A DNA stretch of 47,747 bases from Prevotella sp. GTDB lineage: Bacteria > Bacteroidota > Bacteroidia > Bacteroidales > Muribaculaceae. Shown one piece after another: positions 30,837 through 39,290 of this stretch. The notes beneath the pieces were generated by a model that was not told the DNA's origin, did not search any database, and saw nothing but the letters and a program-made list of their open reading frames with translations. Location of the stretch: contig JAMPIK010000013.1 of NCBI GenBank assembly GCA_023662865.1, forward strand, positions 1-47,747. The letters run 5' to 3'. The translations under genes and the position numbers were made by a program. Positions within the stretch are counted from its first letter, which is position 1. Each line of letters begins with the position of its first letter.

Positions 30837-32879
30837 TTACTTCGGTATTTTTTTGCGCTCCGGGTAGGCCACGCGGGTATGGTAGATTGTTGACAGGCGC
30901 TTCTTGAAGGTGTCTTTAATCACCTCAATATCATGGAATGAAACGGGACTCTCCTTGAAGCGGCCATCTTTTATCTGGGAGTCGATAATATTGTTTACGA
31001 GCGAGGAGATACTCTCCGGGGTGTATTCTGTCAACGAGCGGGATGCGGCCTCAACGGCATCTGCCATCATGAGAATCGCCGTTTCCTTTGAACGCGGATC
31101 GGGGCCGGGATATGTGAACGGAGCCGGGTCGCAAGTGCCGTCGGGGGAACTGTTGCAGGCTGTATTATAGAAATACCGGGCGAGGCCTTTGCCGTGGTGT
31201 TCTTTTATGAAATCTATTATGATATGCGGCAATTTAGCCTTTTCGGCCATTGCCACTCCATCGGTAACATGGCTGATGATTTTGCGAGCCGAGGTCTGGG
31301 GGTCAAGCCCGGCATGGGGGTTCACACCATGCTGATTCTCGGTGAAGAACATCGGACTAATCATTTTGCCGATATCGTGATAAAGCGCTCCGGTACGTAT
31401 CAACTGTGTGTTGGCACCGATGGCATGTGCGGCATCGGCGGCAAGTGTACTCACCTGCATTGAGTGCTGGAAGGTGCCGGGGGCTTCTTCGGCGAGACGG
31501 CGCAGCAGCGGGTTGTTGATGTCGGAAAGCTCCACGAGAGTCACTGTGCTGGTAAAATTGAATATCTTCTCTATCAGCACGATAAGCACATATGTAAGCG
31601 AGAATAGGACAGCATTTGCCCCGTATGCTATAAACAGTTTCGGATCGATGTGGGTGAGTTCTCCGCCGCCAAGCACTATGAGCAAAACTCCGATTATTGA
31701 ATATGAAATGAAAATCACAATGGAGGTGCGCAGCAGCTGTATGCGACGTGACAGCTGATTGAGGCTCAAAACCGCCATGAAGCCGGTGACAAGCTCCGAG
31801 ATTATGAACTGATACTGATACGTAGCAATAAGCACGCACAACAATATGGTAGTAATCAGCGACATAAGCGCAGTTCGCGAGTCTACGAAAATCAGTACCA
31901 TCACCGGCACTGCTGCAAACGGTGTCAGATATATGCCGAAAGTGAAGTTGTTGAACATTAATGATGCCAAAACCACAAACAGGGTAATCAGGCTCACCAT
32001 GAATGTCAAAGCTCGCAGGTCGTTGAACACCTTCGGCCGGTACACTGCCAGATATAAATAGAACAATCCGAAGATAAGGAACACGTAAAGCAGCTGACAC
32101 ACAAAGAGTATAAGCTCATGAGTATGGTCTGTTTCGGTTGACTTGTTCTGGAGTTCTTCAAAGGTGAGGAGGTTGCGGTAGATTTGAGGTGTGATAATCT
32201 CGCCGCGGTCTACTATGCGTTGCCCCTGGCGTATTTTCCCTTGCCCGGCATTTACGCCTTGCAGCTCCTGACTCAGAAATTTCTCATCGTTTGCCTTGTC
32301 TAAAACAATGTTCGCCGACAGTATATCAGTTAAGGCTGTCACATCTTCCGGAGTAAGCGCATCGTAAGTGGGCTCATTGTCAGAGGTTTCGTAATTATCA
32401 ATTACCCACTTTGCAGCTTCCGACAAGGAGTACATTTCCGATGCGTCTATGGCATTGGCCGTTGTGCCATCGTTGCTTGAAATAGACCGCACCTGTTTAT
32501 CAGTCGTTTTATTCACTCGCGCTTTCAAATCATCGGGCATAACTCCGGCGGCGTACACCTTTGCCAACAGCCGCCGTAGAGTAGGTTGCTTAATCGGAGA
32601 AATAGTAGTGCGGGAGAGCATTTCCTCAACCTTCTTCTGGTCTATCTTTTGTCTGATGATGTAAGGCGAGAAGTTTTGCGTTATCGAATCCGTTTGATGT
32701 TTATATGTAGTGGAATCAAGATAAATCGGAATATCAAAGGGCGCGGTGAGCAGGGTGTAACGCCAAGGCTGTCCTTCTTCATAAGTAAATTCCGTGCGGT
32801 CAGTGCGCGGCAGCGCAAATATTACGGCGGCTACGGCAACCACTATAAGCAATATTCTCAGCAACGTTTTTTTCGACAT
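30837..32879 (-). CDS. PgpH-type 7TM-HD phosphohydrolase
   Basis: The 680-residue membrane protein has one N-terminal helix (LLRILLIVVAVAAVIFAL), an extracytoplasmic 7TMR-HDED domain (about residues 30-255), a block of membrane helices (about 260-470) and a cytoplasmic HD domain with LYHDIGKM near 498 and FIKEHHGKGLARYFY downstream. PgpH proteins of this design hydrolyse c-di-AMP; the same role here is inference from domain order. It starts 3 bases after the rel gene ends, so both are likely on one transcript with purN. Confidence 0.92.
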   Translation of the reverse strand: MSKKTLLRILLIVVAVAAVIFALPRTDRTEFTYEEGQPWRYTLLTAPFDIPIYLDSTTYKHQTDSITQNFSPYIIRQKIDQKKVEEMLSRTTISPIKQPTLRRLLAKVYAAGVMPDDLKARVNKTTDKQVRSISSNDGTTANAIDASEMYSLSEAAKWVIDNYETSDNEPTYDALTPEDVTALTDILSANIVLDKANDEKFLSQELQGVNAGQGKIRQGQRIVDRGEIITPQIYRNLLTFEELQNKSTETDHTHELILFVCQLLYVFLIFGLFYLYLAVYRPKVFNDLRALTFMVSLITLFVVLASLMFNNFTFGIYLTPFAAVPVMVLIFVDSRTALMSLITTILLCVLIATYQYQFIISELVTGFMAVLSLNQLSRRIQLLRTSIVIFISYSIIGVLLIVLGGGELTHIDPKLFIAYGANAVLFSLTYVLIVLIEKIFNFTSTVTLVELSDINNPLLRRLAEEAPGTFQHSMQVSTLAADAAHAIGANTQLIRTGALYHDIGKMISPMFFTENQHGVNPHAGLDPQTSARKIISHVTDGVAMAEKAKLPHIIIDFIKEHHGKGLARYFYNTACNSSPDGTCDPAPFTYPGPDPRSKETAILMMADAVEAASRSLTEYTPESISSLVNNIIDSQIKDGRFKESPVSFHDIEVIKDTFKKRLSTIYHTRVAYPERKKIPK

Positions 32880-32881
32880 AT

Positions 32882-35101
32882 TCAGGATATTCTTTTGGCA
32901 AATTTTACACCTTTTATTTTCAACAGATTAGAGCATAATGTCTCAACGGTAGACACATTATCGACATTCACTGACAATCTGCAATGGAAAACACTGTCGG
33001 CGGTGTCAATGTTCATTGCTTTCAGGTCTGTGTTATCGGCAGTTACCACACAGTGCACCACATCTTCAAGTATGCCCTGTCGGTCTATGCCGTCAACTTT
33101 CACGGAGGCCTCAAAGCGCACTCCCTCGCCGTGCCAGCGAGTGTCTACCAATCGCGAACCATACTGACTCTTAAGCCTTTGTGCACGCAGACAGTCTACT
33201 TTATGCAGCACTACCGTCTCGTCATCGTCTACAAATCCCAGCACATCATCGCCCGGCAGCGGCGAACAGCATTCTTCGATTCGGAAATTCGGCGGGTTCT
33301 GCTCGGGGTGAAGCATATAGATTGCTCGGCGGTCAATCTTTTGCGTTGCCGGTGCATCGGCCGAGGAGGAGGAACGGCGCGAGGAGAAGGGATTGCGGAG
33401 CAATTTGGTGAGAAGTGAGAATCGGCTCTTCCCTTTCCCTTTGAGAGCTTTGCCCGGAACGTCAATGCCATCGGAGGCAAGCATTATGTAAAATTCCTCC
33501 TCGCTCTCCAAATGATAATAGGCCAACACTCGGCTTAATATATCCGGCGATGATTTGCGCCCCTGCTCGGCAAGCAGCTTGGCAAACAGCTCGCGCCCGT
33601 GCTCGGCAAGGGCAGCAGTGTCATGCCGCAACACGGTGCGCAGTGCATGACGAGCCTTTGCCGTATTGCAGTAATCAAGCCATTCCGCACGGGGAGTTTG
33701 TGACTCGGAGGTGATGATCTCTACCTGATCGCCGCTGTGAAGCTCGTGGCTGAGTGACACGAGGCGGTGCGAAATCTTCCCGGCTATACAATGCAATCCC
33801 AGCTGGGAATGAATGGCAAAGGCCATGTCGAGCACGGTGGATCCTTTGGGCAAAGTTATCAGGTCTCCTTTAGGTGTAAACACATAAATCTCAGAAGAGA
33901 AGAGATTCAGCTTTATCGTGTCGAGGAAGTCAATTGCATCGGGCTCCGGGTTGGCAAGTATGTCTTTGATGGTATTCATCCAGAGCGAGAGCTCGGAGTC
34001 TTCCTCGTAATCAACGTTTTTATATTTCCAATGAGCCGCATAGCCCAGCTCGGCGATACGATCCATTTTGGCGGAGCGTATCTGCACCTCAATCCATTTG
34101 CCGTCAGGCCCCATCACGGTGAGATGCAGTGCACGGTAGCCGTTCGCTTTGGGGGTGGTAATCCAGTCGCGCAGTCGGTCGGGGTGCACTTTGTTACCCT
34201 CGGTAAAAAAGGTGTAAATCTGCCAGCAGCGTATTGCTTCGAGGGCATCGTCTTCATTGTCGAACACTACCCGCACGGCATATATATCGTAAATATCGGA
34301 GAAGCTTACCTTCTTCGCCTCCATTTTCCGATAAATACTGTATGCGCTTTTCACTCTGGCCTTTATCGTGTATTTAAACCCGGCCTCATCAAGTTTGCGG
34401 CGTACCGGAGCCACAAACTCCTCAACAATAGCATCGCGATGAGCGGCACTATTGTCTACCAAGCTCATTATCTCCTTGTATTTCTTGGGGTGTTCAAAGC
34501 GGAAAGCCAGATCTTCAAATTCTTCTTTCATTTTGAACAGACCCAAGCGATGAGCCAACGGCGCATACACATACAGGGTTTCGCCGGCAATCTTGAGCTG
34601 CTTCTCATGGCGCAGTGCCTGCAAAGTGCGCATATTGTGCAGTCTGTCAGCCATTTTTATCAGCACCACACGCACATCGGTGCTCATTGACAAGAGCAGC
34701 TTTCGGAAATTCTCGGCCTGAAGAGAGGCGTTGGTGCCGAGTATGCCGCCTGAAATTTTTGTCAACCCCTCTACTATGGAGGCTATTTTTGTGCCGAAGG
34801 CGGCTTCGATATCCTCATGGGTGTAATCGGTATCTTCCACTACATCGTGCAACAGTGCCGCACATATGGAGGTAGAGCCGAGTCCCAGCTCTCCGATTAC
34901 AATCCTCGCCACTGCAATAGGGTGCATGATATACGGCTCACCGCTGCGCCGACGCACTCCCTTGTGTGCCTCGCGCGCAAACTTGAATGCCCGGTCTATC
35001 AATTCCACTTTCTTGCGGTGATGACTGCGCAGATACAAATCAAGCACTTCGGCATAAGCGCTCTCAATCATTTTATTATCGGCATCTTCGCGTGGACTCA
35101 T
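32882..35101 (-). CDS. rel: Bifunctional (p)ppGpp synthetase/hydrolase Rel
   Basis: The 739-residue protein controls the stringent response. The HD hydrolase domain shows HPIAVARI and ALLHDVVEDTDYT (HD pair near residue 84), so hydrolysis should be intact. The synthetase domain follows (DIYAVRVVFDNEDDA, GYRALHLTVMGPDGKWIEVQIRS). A TGS domain begins near residue 405 (EIYVFTPKGDLITLPKGSTVLDMAF), and an ACT domain forms the last 75 residues (RQGILEDVVHCVVTADNTDLKAMN). I use the ATG at 35101; the codon at 35107 is TTG. It lies 30 bases after the purN fusion gene. Confidence 0.96.
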   Translation of the reverse strand: MSPREDADNKMIESAYAEVLDLYLRSHHRKKVELIDRAFKFAREAHKGVRRRSGEPYIMHPIAVARIVIGELGLGSTSICAALLHDVVEDTDYTHEDIEAAFGTKIASIVEGLTKISGGILGTNASLQAENFRKLLLSMSTDVRVVLIKMADRLHNMRTLQALRHEKQLKIAGETLYVYAPLAHRLGLFKMKEEFEDLAFRFEHPKKYKEIMSLVDNSAAHRDAIVEEFVAPVRRKLDEAGFKYTIKARVKSAYSIYRKMEAKKVSFSDIYDIYAVRVVFDNEDDALEAIRCWQIYTFFTEGNKVHPDRLRDWITTPKANGYRALHLTVMGPDGKWIEVQIRSAKMDRIAELGYAAHWKYKNVDYEEDSELSLWMNTIKDILANPEPDAIDFLDTIKLNLFSSEIYVFTPKGDLITLPKGSTVLDMAFAIHSQLGLHCIAGKISHRLVSLSHELHSGDQVEIITSESQTPRAEWLDYCNTAKARHALRTVLRHDTAALAEHGRELFAKLLAEQGRKSSPDILSRVLAYYHLESEEEFYIMLASDGIDVPGKALKGKGKSRFSLLTKLLRNPFSSRRSSSSADAPATQKIDRRAIYMLHPEQNPPNFRIEECCSPLPGDDVLGFVDDDETVVLHKVDCLRAQRLKSQYGSRLVDTRWHGEGVRFEASVKVDGIDRQGILEDVVHCVVTADNTDLKAMNIDTADSVFHCRLSVNVDNVSTVETLCSNLLKIKGVKFAKRIS

Positions 35102-35131
35102 CGGCAAGTTGGTTATTTTCGGGGGGGGTGA

Positions 35132-36151
35132 TTATAAGAGGTTGGTTATAAGCGATACGGGGAACCATAATGTAGCCGAAAGCATACCGAGCACAAAGGA
35201 GGCTATAATCCAACCTTCAGCGCGTACGGATGCTTTCTCTGCTCCCTCTATATCGCCGGCTGCTAGACGGGAACTAACCGAAGAGGCGTACACAATGGCT
35301 ATCACCCCGGGAATGGTGCAGCACAAAATCGTGACTAATATCGCCGCCGTGAGATGACTCGTGGGTCCGGCCTGAGTCGGCACGGGAGGCGCCGGCGTTT
35401 GCCCGGCCGGCATGATTTGCGGTTTCGAAGATGCGGCCTGACGCGCTCGCGCATTTACTTGCTCTTGACGCTGCGCCGCCTCCTTCTCATCATATGTGAG
35501 ATGCAGTTTCTCCGCCCACGCGCTGTCTACGCTCTTCGGCTGTTCTTGCGGAAACGGTTCGGCAGCTTGTTCTCCGGGGTCAAGCCGCGAGAGGGCGGCT
35601 ACTATTGCTCGCGGATAAAGCGAATATTCAACCGGGTGAATTTTCGCTTCCAAAGTTTCGGCGGTATCTTCCGGGGTAACGTCTACTTCCTGTTGCATAA
35701 GGATCTCACCGCCGTCGATTTCAGCCGTAACATAATGCACACTCACGCCGCTTTTATTTTCATGATTGGCAATAACAGCCTCATGCACATGATGTCCGAA
35801 CATTCCCTTGCCGCCGTATGCCGGCAGCAGTGAGGGGTGTATGTTGATAATGCGATTTGGATAAGCCTTGATAATTTCCGGGCGTACGGCACGCATAAAC
35901 CCGGCCAGCACAATCAAATCCGGCTGATACGGTTTGAGTATATCAAGCACCTTTTGCGGGTCGGAATCCCAGACCGAATTGGGTACATAGACAACCGGCA
36001 CACCGAGAGCCTCCATGCGGGCATATACCCCGGCGTTCTTGCGGTTGCAAAGCACGACCGACACTCGCACCCTGTTTCCCTGATGAAACAGACGCGCAAT
36101 ATTTTCGGCATTTGTGCCGCTGCCGGAAGCAAATATCGCTAAATTCTTCAT
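35132..36151 (-). CDS. purN: PurN fused to a CD225/dispanin-like membrane domain
   Basis: This 339-residue protein is a GAR formyltransferase with an unusual tail. Residues 1-190 are PurN: IFASGSGTNAENI for phosphate binding, NIHPSLLPAYGGKGMFGHH with the catalytic Asn and His, and VHYVTAEIDGGEIL with the catalytic Asp. Residues about 190-265 form a Gln/Ala/Pro-rich linker (35357-35580). Residues about 266-339 form two hydrophobic segments joined by a CD225-like loop (LAAGDIEGAEKASVRAEGWI), preceded by the Cys-Cys of the first helix. PurN alone is usually 190-215 residues, so the tail adds about 130. The enzyme would be tethered to the inner membrane. The start is the ATG at 36151; the codon at 36160 is TTG. 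Confidence 0.93.
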   Translation of the reverse strand: MKNLAIFASGSGTNAENIARLFHQGNRVRVSVVLCNRKNAGVYARMEALGVPVVYVPNSVWDSDPQKVLDILKPYQPDLIVLAGFMRAVRPEIIKAYPNRIINIHPSLLPAYGGKGMFGHHVHEAVIANHENKSGVSVHYVTAEIDGGEILMQQEVDVTPEDTAETLEAKIHPVEYSLYPRAIVAALSRLDPGEQAAEPFPQEQPKSVDSAWAEKLHLTYDEKEAAQRQEQVNARARQAASSKPQIMPAGQTPAPPVPTQAGPTSHLTAAILVTILCCTIPGVIAIVYASSVSSRLAAGDIEGAEKASVRAEGWIIASFVLGMLSATLWFPVSLITNLL

Positions 36152-36187
36152 TTTGTACAAGCCCTTTCGCTAAGACAATAGTTTGTG

Positions 36188-36217
36188 CAAATTTACAAAA
36201 AAAATCTCAATCAGCAA
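36188..36217 (-). promoter_or_regulatory. Promoter of the purN-rel-pgpH group
   Basis: TTG (36217-36215), 19 bases and TAAATTTG (36195-36188) match the Bacteroidetes consensus, 36 bases before the ATG. The inserted element begins only 10-20 bases further upstream and replaces whatever lay there. Confidence 0.6.
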
Positions 36218-36226
36218 TATCCCCCT

Positions 36227-36236
36227 TTTTAGATTG
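36227..36236. repeat. Target-site duplication, left copy
   Basis: TTTTAGATTG directly abuts the left terminal inverted repeat of the 591-bp element and recurs at 36828-36837 next to the right one. Confidence 0.75.
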
Positions 36237-36827
36237 CACGGCTGACGCATCTTAAATTTTAATAATGCTTGCGTTTCTTTGCAATTGGAATCGTCTAAGA
36301 CTCCAACCTCTTAATATACGTGTACAAACATTACAAAATGCAAAGAGTTCGTTCTTTGATGAGAATCATGCAATAGAAATATGACATTCTTTTGTCATAA
36401 CGAATCCATCAGCACCATTATTCATTGAAGATTTAATTACAACTTTCACAATGAGTGAGACTATATTTTCAGCTTCTGTATGATAATATTCTATGTTTTA
36501 CGAGCAAAATCATAGAATTGTTACCATCAAATTATGCTTTGTTTAGTCTGTGACGGCATAGAATTGAGGTAAAAACAATACAAAATTCGAGTTTGAAAGC
36601 GGAAATTATAGTCTAATATTAAACGATATTCGGCATAATTAGACTATATAAAATCATTCAAAATTCAATGTTTTGTAAAATGATATACCTTATATTCAGA
36701 ACTTTATAAAATTATTATAGTATCATTCATTGGGAAAATTTTATTTAATTACACTTTACAATTGTCATTAACAAGTTCAATGGATAATAGAGTCTATTTT
36801 GACATTAATTAAGATGCGTCAGCCCTG
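36237..36827. mobile_element. 591-bp MITE-like non-coding element
   Basis: The element is bounded by 19-bp terminal inverted repeats (36237-36255, CACGGCTGACGCATCTTAA; 36809-36827) that differ at one base, and by a 10-bp direct repeat on both sides. It is strongly A/T-rich compared with its neighbours and has no substantial open frame. Inside are a perfect 11-bp inverted repeat (36607-36617 with 36638-36648) and a 7-bp hairpin (36380-36399). A CA start, a TTAA near the inner end and a 10-bp duplication resemble the IS4/IS231 group, so it may be moved by such a transposase encoded elsewhere; that is inference. Confidence 0.75.
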
Positions 36828-36837
36828 TTTTAGATTG
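36828..36837. repeat. Target-site duplication, right copy
   Basis: TTTTAGATTG, identical to 36227-36236, abuts the right terminal repeat. Confidence 0.75.
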
Positions 36838-36845
36838 TGTCTGAT

Positions 36846-36890
36846 AAAAAAAACTCCATACTCACATGGCATTGCCATGTGAGTATGGAG
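36846..36890 (-). terminator. Rho-independent terminator of the porin-transporter unit
   Basis: An 18-bp perfect inverted repeat (36854-36871 with 36873-36890) is followed on the minus strand by eight T residues (36853-36846). It lies 32 bases past the stop at 36923. Confidence 0.92.
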
Positions 36891-36922
36891 GAAAACGTAT
36901 GCTGATTGTGTTTTAAGTTGTA

Positions 36923-38113
36923 TTACTGCACTCCTGGGAAGAGCCAGAACACTCCCGAGAAAATGAGATGCGCCACCACGGCTGCCACAAGGCCGCCTAT
37001 TGTATGTGCCAAAATAGCTTTCGGAGTAAGTTCGCGATATCCCATGGAGTCAAGCATTGCGGTGTGTGTACTCAGGTAGCCGCTCCAGCACATACCTATG
37101 GCTGTGAACACGGCTATCGCATTGCCGTCAATCCAGCCACTGGTGATAAACGAAGGTACCAGACCCAATGCTGCTCCGACTGCACCGAGGGCGGTAATCG
37201 GGAAGGCGACCAAGTGAGGATCGGTAAATCCGAAAAGCCATTCAAACACGAAGCCCACCTTGCCGGCAAGCAACGGCAACAGCTCGATACCCTCGTATGC
37301 AGCTCCGGTATACTCGCCGTTTGAGCTCGGGCCGAAAGTCAATATCATGACCAATGTAGAGATAATCACAACACCGGGAATAATTGCCAAACCCACATCT
37401 ACTCCGGTTTTGCCACCGTCAAGTAGGGAGTTGAGCACTCGGATAAAGGTAGACCCTTTCTCTTTGGGACCCTCTTCCTCCTCGGTATGCTCATGCGCCT
37501 CGTTCAAAGCGGACTCCTGTGCATAATGCGGATACGCCTTTATCACAAAGCGCTGCATCAAGCGAGTGGAAACGATGCAACCGATAAACGCTCCTATAAA
37601 GCCGATCAGCGGCGCAATGAAATATCCTTGACCCACCATGAACACCATTACCAACAAGCCCATACCGAAAGCAGTACCGAAGTTGGTAAGCGAAATGTAT
37701 TGGTATTTCTTGAAATACGAGCAGAAGCGTTTGTCCTGCGACAGGGATATGATAGCCGGATTGTCACTCAGAAATGTCATCACCGCACCCAAAGATGCCA
37801 CACCCGGCAAATTGAACAAAGGTTTCATCAGCGGTTTGAGAAGTTTCTCCACAAGTGTGACTACTCCAAACTCCACGAAAATGCGCCCAATAGCTCCGGT
37901 TATCACACATATCGCCATGAGGTAGAACACCGTGTTCAGCAACAAGTCATGACCCGTATGCATAATGGTATTCAGCATATTGGCCACGCCCATTTGCTGA
38001 CCGATAAACCAAAACAAACCCAGCACGATAATCAGACAGAAGCAACCGGCCGGAGCTCCGAACTTGAATTTGCGCCCCTCTTTTTCCGGGGTACTTTCTT
38101 TACTCTTCGCCAT
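36923..38113 (-). CDS. CD0519/CD1768-type nucleoside-recognition (Gate) membrane protein
   Basis: The 396-residue polytopic protein has about nine hydrophobic segments. TGAIGRIFVEFGVVTLVEKLLKPLMKPLFNLPG followed by MTFLSDNPAIISLSQDKRF resembles the Gate/nucleoside-recognition domain of YjiH-like and CD0519/CD1768-type proteins. A His/Glu-rich cytoplasmic loop (ALNEAHEHTEEEEGPKEKG) splits the two halves. The substrate is unknown. It starts 2 bases after the porin gene ends, so outer- and inner-membrane passage of the same solute is a reasonable inference. Confidence 0.82.
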   Translation of the reverse strand: MAKSKESTPEKEGRKFKFGAPAGCFCLIIVLGLFWFIGQQMGVANMLNTIMHTGHDLLLNTVFYLMAICVITGAIGRIFVEFGVVTLVEKLLKPLMKPLFNLPGVASLGAVMTFLSDNPAIISLSQDKRFCSYFKKYQYISLTNFGTAFGMGLLVMVFMVGQGYFIAPLIGFIGAFIGCIVSTRLMQRFVIKAYPHYAQESALNEAHEHTEEEEGPKEKGSTFIRVLNSLLDGGKTGVDVGLAIIPGVVIISTLVMILTFGPSSNGEYTGAAYEGIELLPLLAGKVGFVFEWLFGFTDPHLVAFPITALGAVGAALGLVPSFITSGWIDGNAIAVFTAIGMCWSGYLSTHTAMLDSMGYRELTPKAILAHTIGGLVAAVVAHLIFSGVFWLFPGVQ

Positions 38114-38115
38114 GA

Positions 38116-39153
38116 TTACTTAAGATTGAGTACATTCATATCCCAGCTGATGCCGAAATCAAGAACTACGGTTTTGTTTTGCATCACATCGGCAGTATTC
38201 ATATTCTTGCCCCATGAGCCATAGCAATTGGCATGCAGGCGAAGAGAAGTGCGCCGCTTTTTGAGCGGATAAAACTCAATGCCGCCGCCGGCCATATTCA
38301 GCTCCGTGCCGGGGAGAACATACTTGTCAGCATAATTGTGAGTATTGTTCACATCGTAAGTATACTTGGCATGAAGCCGCCATGCCGGTGTGATATTGTA
38401 GCCCAACTCGGCTATCAGCGAGCAGTCGCGCAAAAAGAACGCTTGGCCATGTGCATATCGGTTCATCAAGTCAAACTCAAGATACGCCTTGTCGTAATCG
38501 AAACGGTTGCCGAGCATTATATAATTAATGTATCGGCCGGGTGCATACTCGCTCAAGTTAACACTCCAAATCGGTTGCCACAATCCGTGGTGAGCGCGCC
38601 ACAACAGATTGTAGTCATACATATTGCGATTCTCCTTAGTATGAAACATACTTTGGCTCACTTGGAAAAGCAAATTGTCCTGAGGTGCAAACTGATATGC
38701 GGCACTTACTCCCAACTGGTAACAATTTACATTCTGCCAGAACACTCCGGTACTGTACAAATCCACCGGATTGCGGTCATACTCCCAACCGCCGATAGCC
38801 ACAATCTGCTTACCGGCCGAGAAATCAAACCCCGAAGTGGAATAAGTAACATTCAACCAGTCTGTCGCATCAAAGAAGTTGGAATCTAATGCCGTCTTGT
38901 TAAATCTCTGGCGCCACGAATAAGTAACACCGTCGGTAATGCGTCCGTCAAGGCGCATCATCAGGTACTTTCCCTCAAACCCGGAGTTTGAGTCATCTGT
39001 TTCGGAGTCATACCACACATTCTGCCAGTCCACACGGGCACGAATGTCAATATTAAGCAAGTCAGTGCGTTGTGTCGCTACCGAGTCTGTTTGGGCAAAC
39101 GCCGGGGAGCAGAAAGCCACCAATCCCAACGCAGCAGTAATAGTCTTTTTCAC
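38116..39153 (-). CDS. Outer-membrane porin, phosphate-selective porin O/P-like
   Basis: With a GTG start at 39153 the product has 345 residues and a textbook signal peptide (MKKTITAALGLVAFCSPAFA, then QTD). The rest is a 14- to 16-strand barrel pattern (GKYLMMRLDGRITDGVTYSWRQRF, FDFSAGKQIVAIGGWEYDR) ending in an aromatic-rich strand region, similar to OprO/P-like porins of Bacteroidetes. An upstream in-frame GTG at 39186 would sit at the predicted transcription start, so I reject it. It leads a two-gene unit with the CD0519/CD1768-type protein. Confidence 0.85.
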   Translation of the reverse strand: MKKTITAALGLVAFCSPAFAQTDSVATQRTDLLNIDIRARVDWQNVWYDSETDDSNSGFEGKYLMMRLDGRITDGVTYSWRQRFNKTALDSNFFDATDWLNVTYSTSGFDFSAGKQIVAIGGWEYDRNPVDLYSTGVFWQNVNCYQLGVSAAYQFAPQDNLLFQVSQSMFHTKENRNMYDYNLLWRAHHGLWQPIWSVNLSEYAPGRYINYIMLGNRFDYDKAYLEFDLMNRYAHGQAFFLRDCSLIAELGYNITPAWRLHAKYTYDVNNTHNYADKYVLPGTELNMAGGGIEFYPLKKRRTSLRLHANCYGSWGKNMNTADVMQNKTVVLDFGISWDMNVLNLK

Positions 39154-39188
39154 AATAAGTGTCTTAGTTGATATTAGATTTTTCACCG

Positions 39189-39219
39189 CAAAATTAACAT
39201 CTTTTTACGATATACGCAA
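39189..39219 (-). promoter_or_regulatory. Promoter of the porin gene
   Basis: TTG (39219-39217), 20 bases and TAATTTTG (39196-39189) match the Bacteroidetes consensus. The position supports the start codon at 39153. Confidence 0.6.
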
Positions 39220-39250
39220 CAGAGACCTCCATTCATACCGATTATCCGCA

Positions 39251-39290
39251 GGAACGCCCTTGGAGCGTTCCTATATAACCCGACAGGTTA
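39251..39290 (-). terminator. Paired short hairpins at the end of the fimbrial operon
   Basis: TAACC/GGTTA (39276-39290) and GGAACGC/GCGTTCC (39251-39271) form two small stems just past the last gene. Neither has a strong T run, so termination is only likely. Confidence 0.4.

Noticed and set aside
33767..34690. 307-codon open frame on the plus strand
   Set aside because: It is antisense to the well-supported rel gene.
36152..36922. Small genes or tRNAs in the AT-rich spacer
   Set aside because: No cloverleaf or open frame with recognisable content was found; the stretch is explained by the inserted element, the purN promoter and a terminator.
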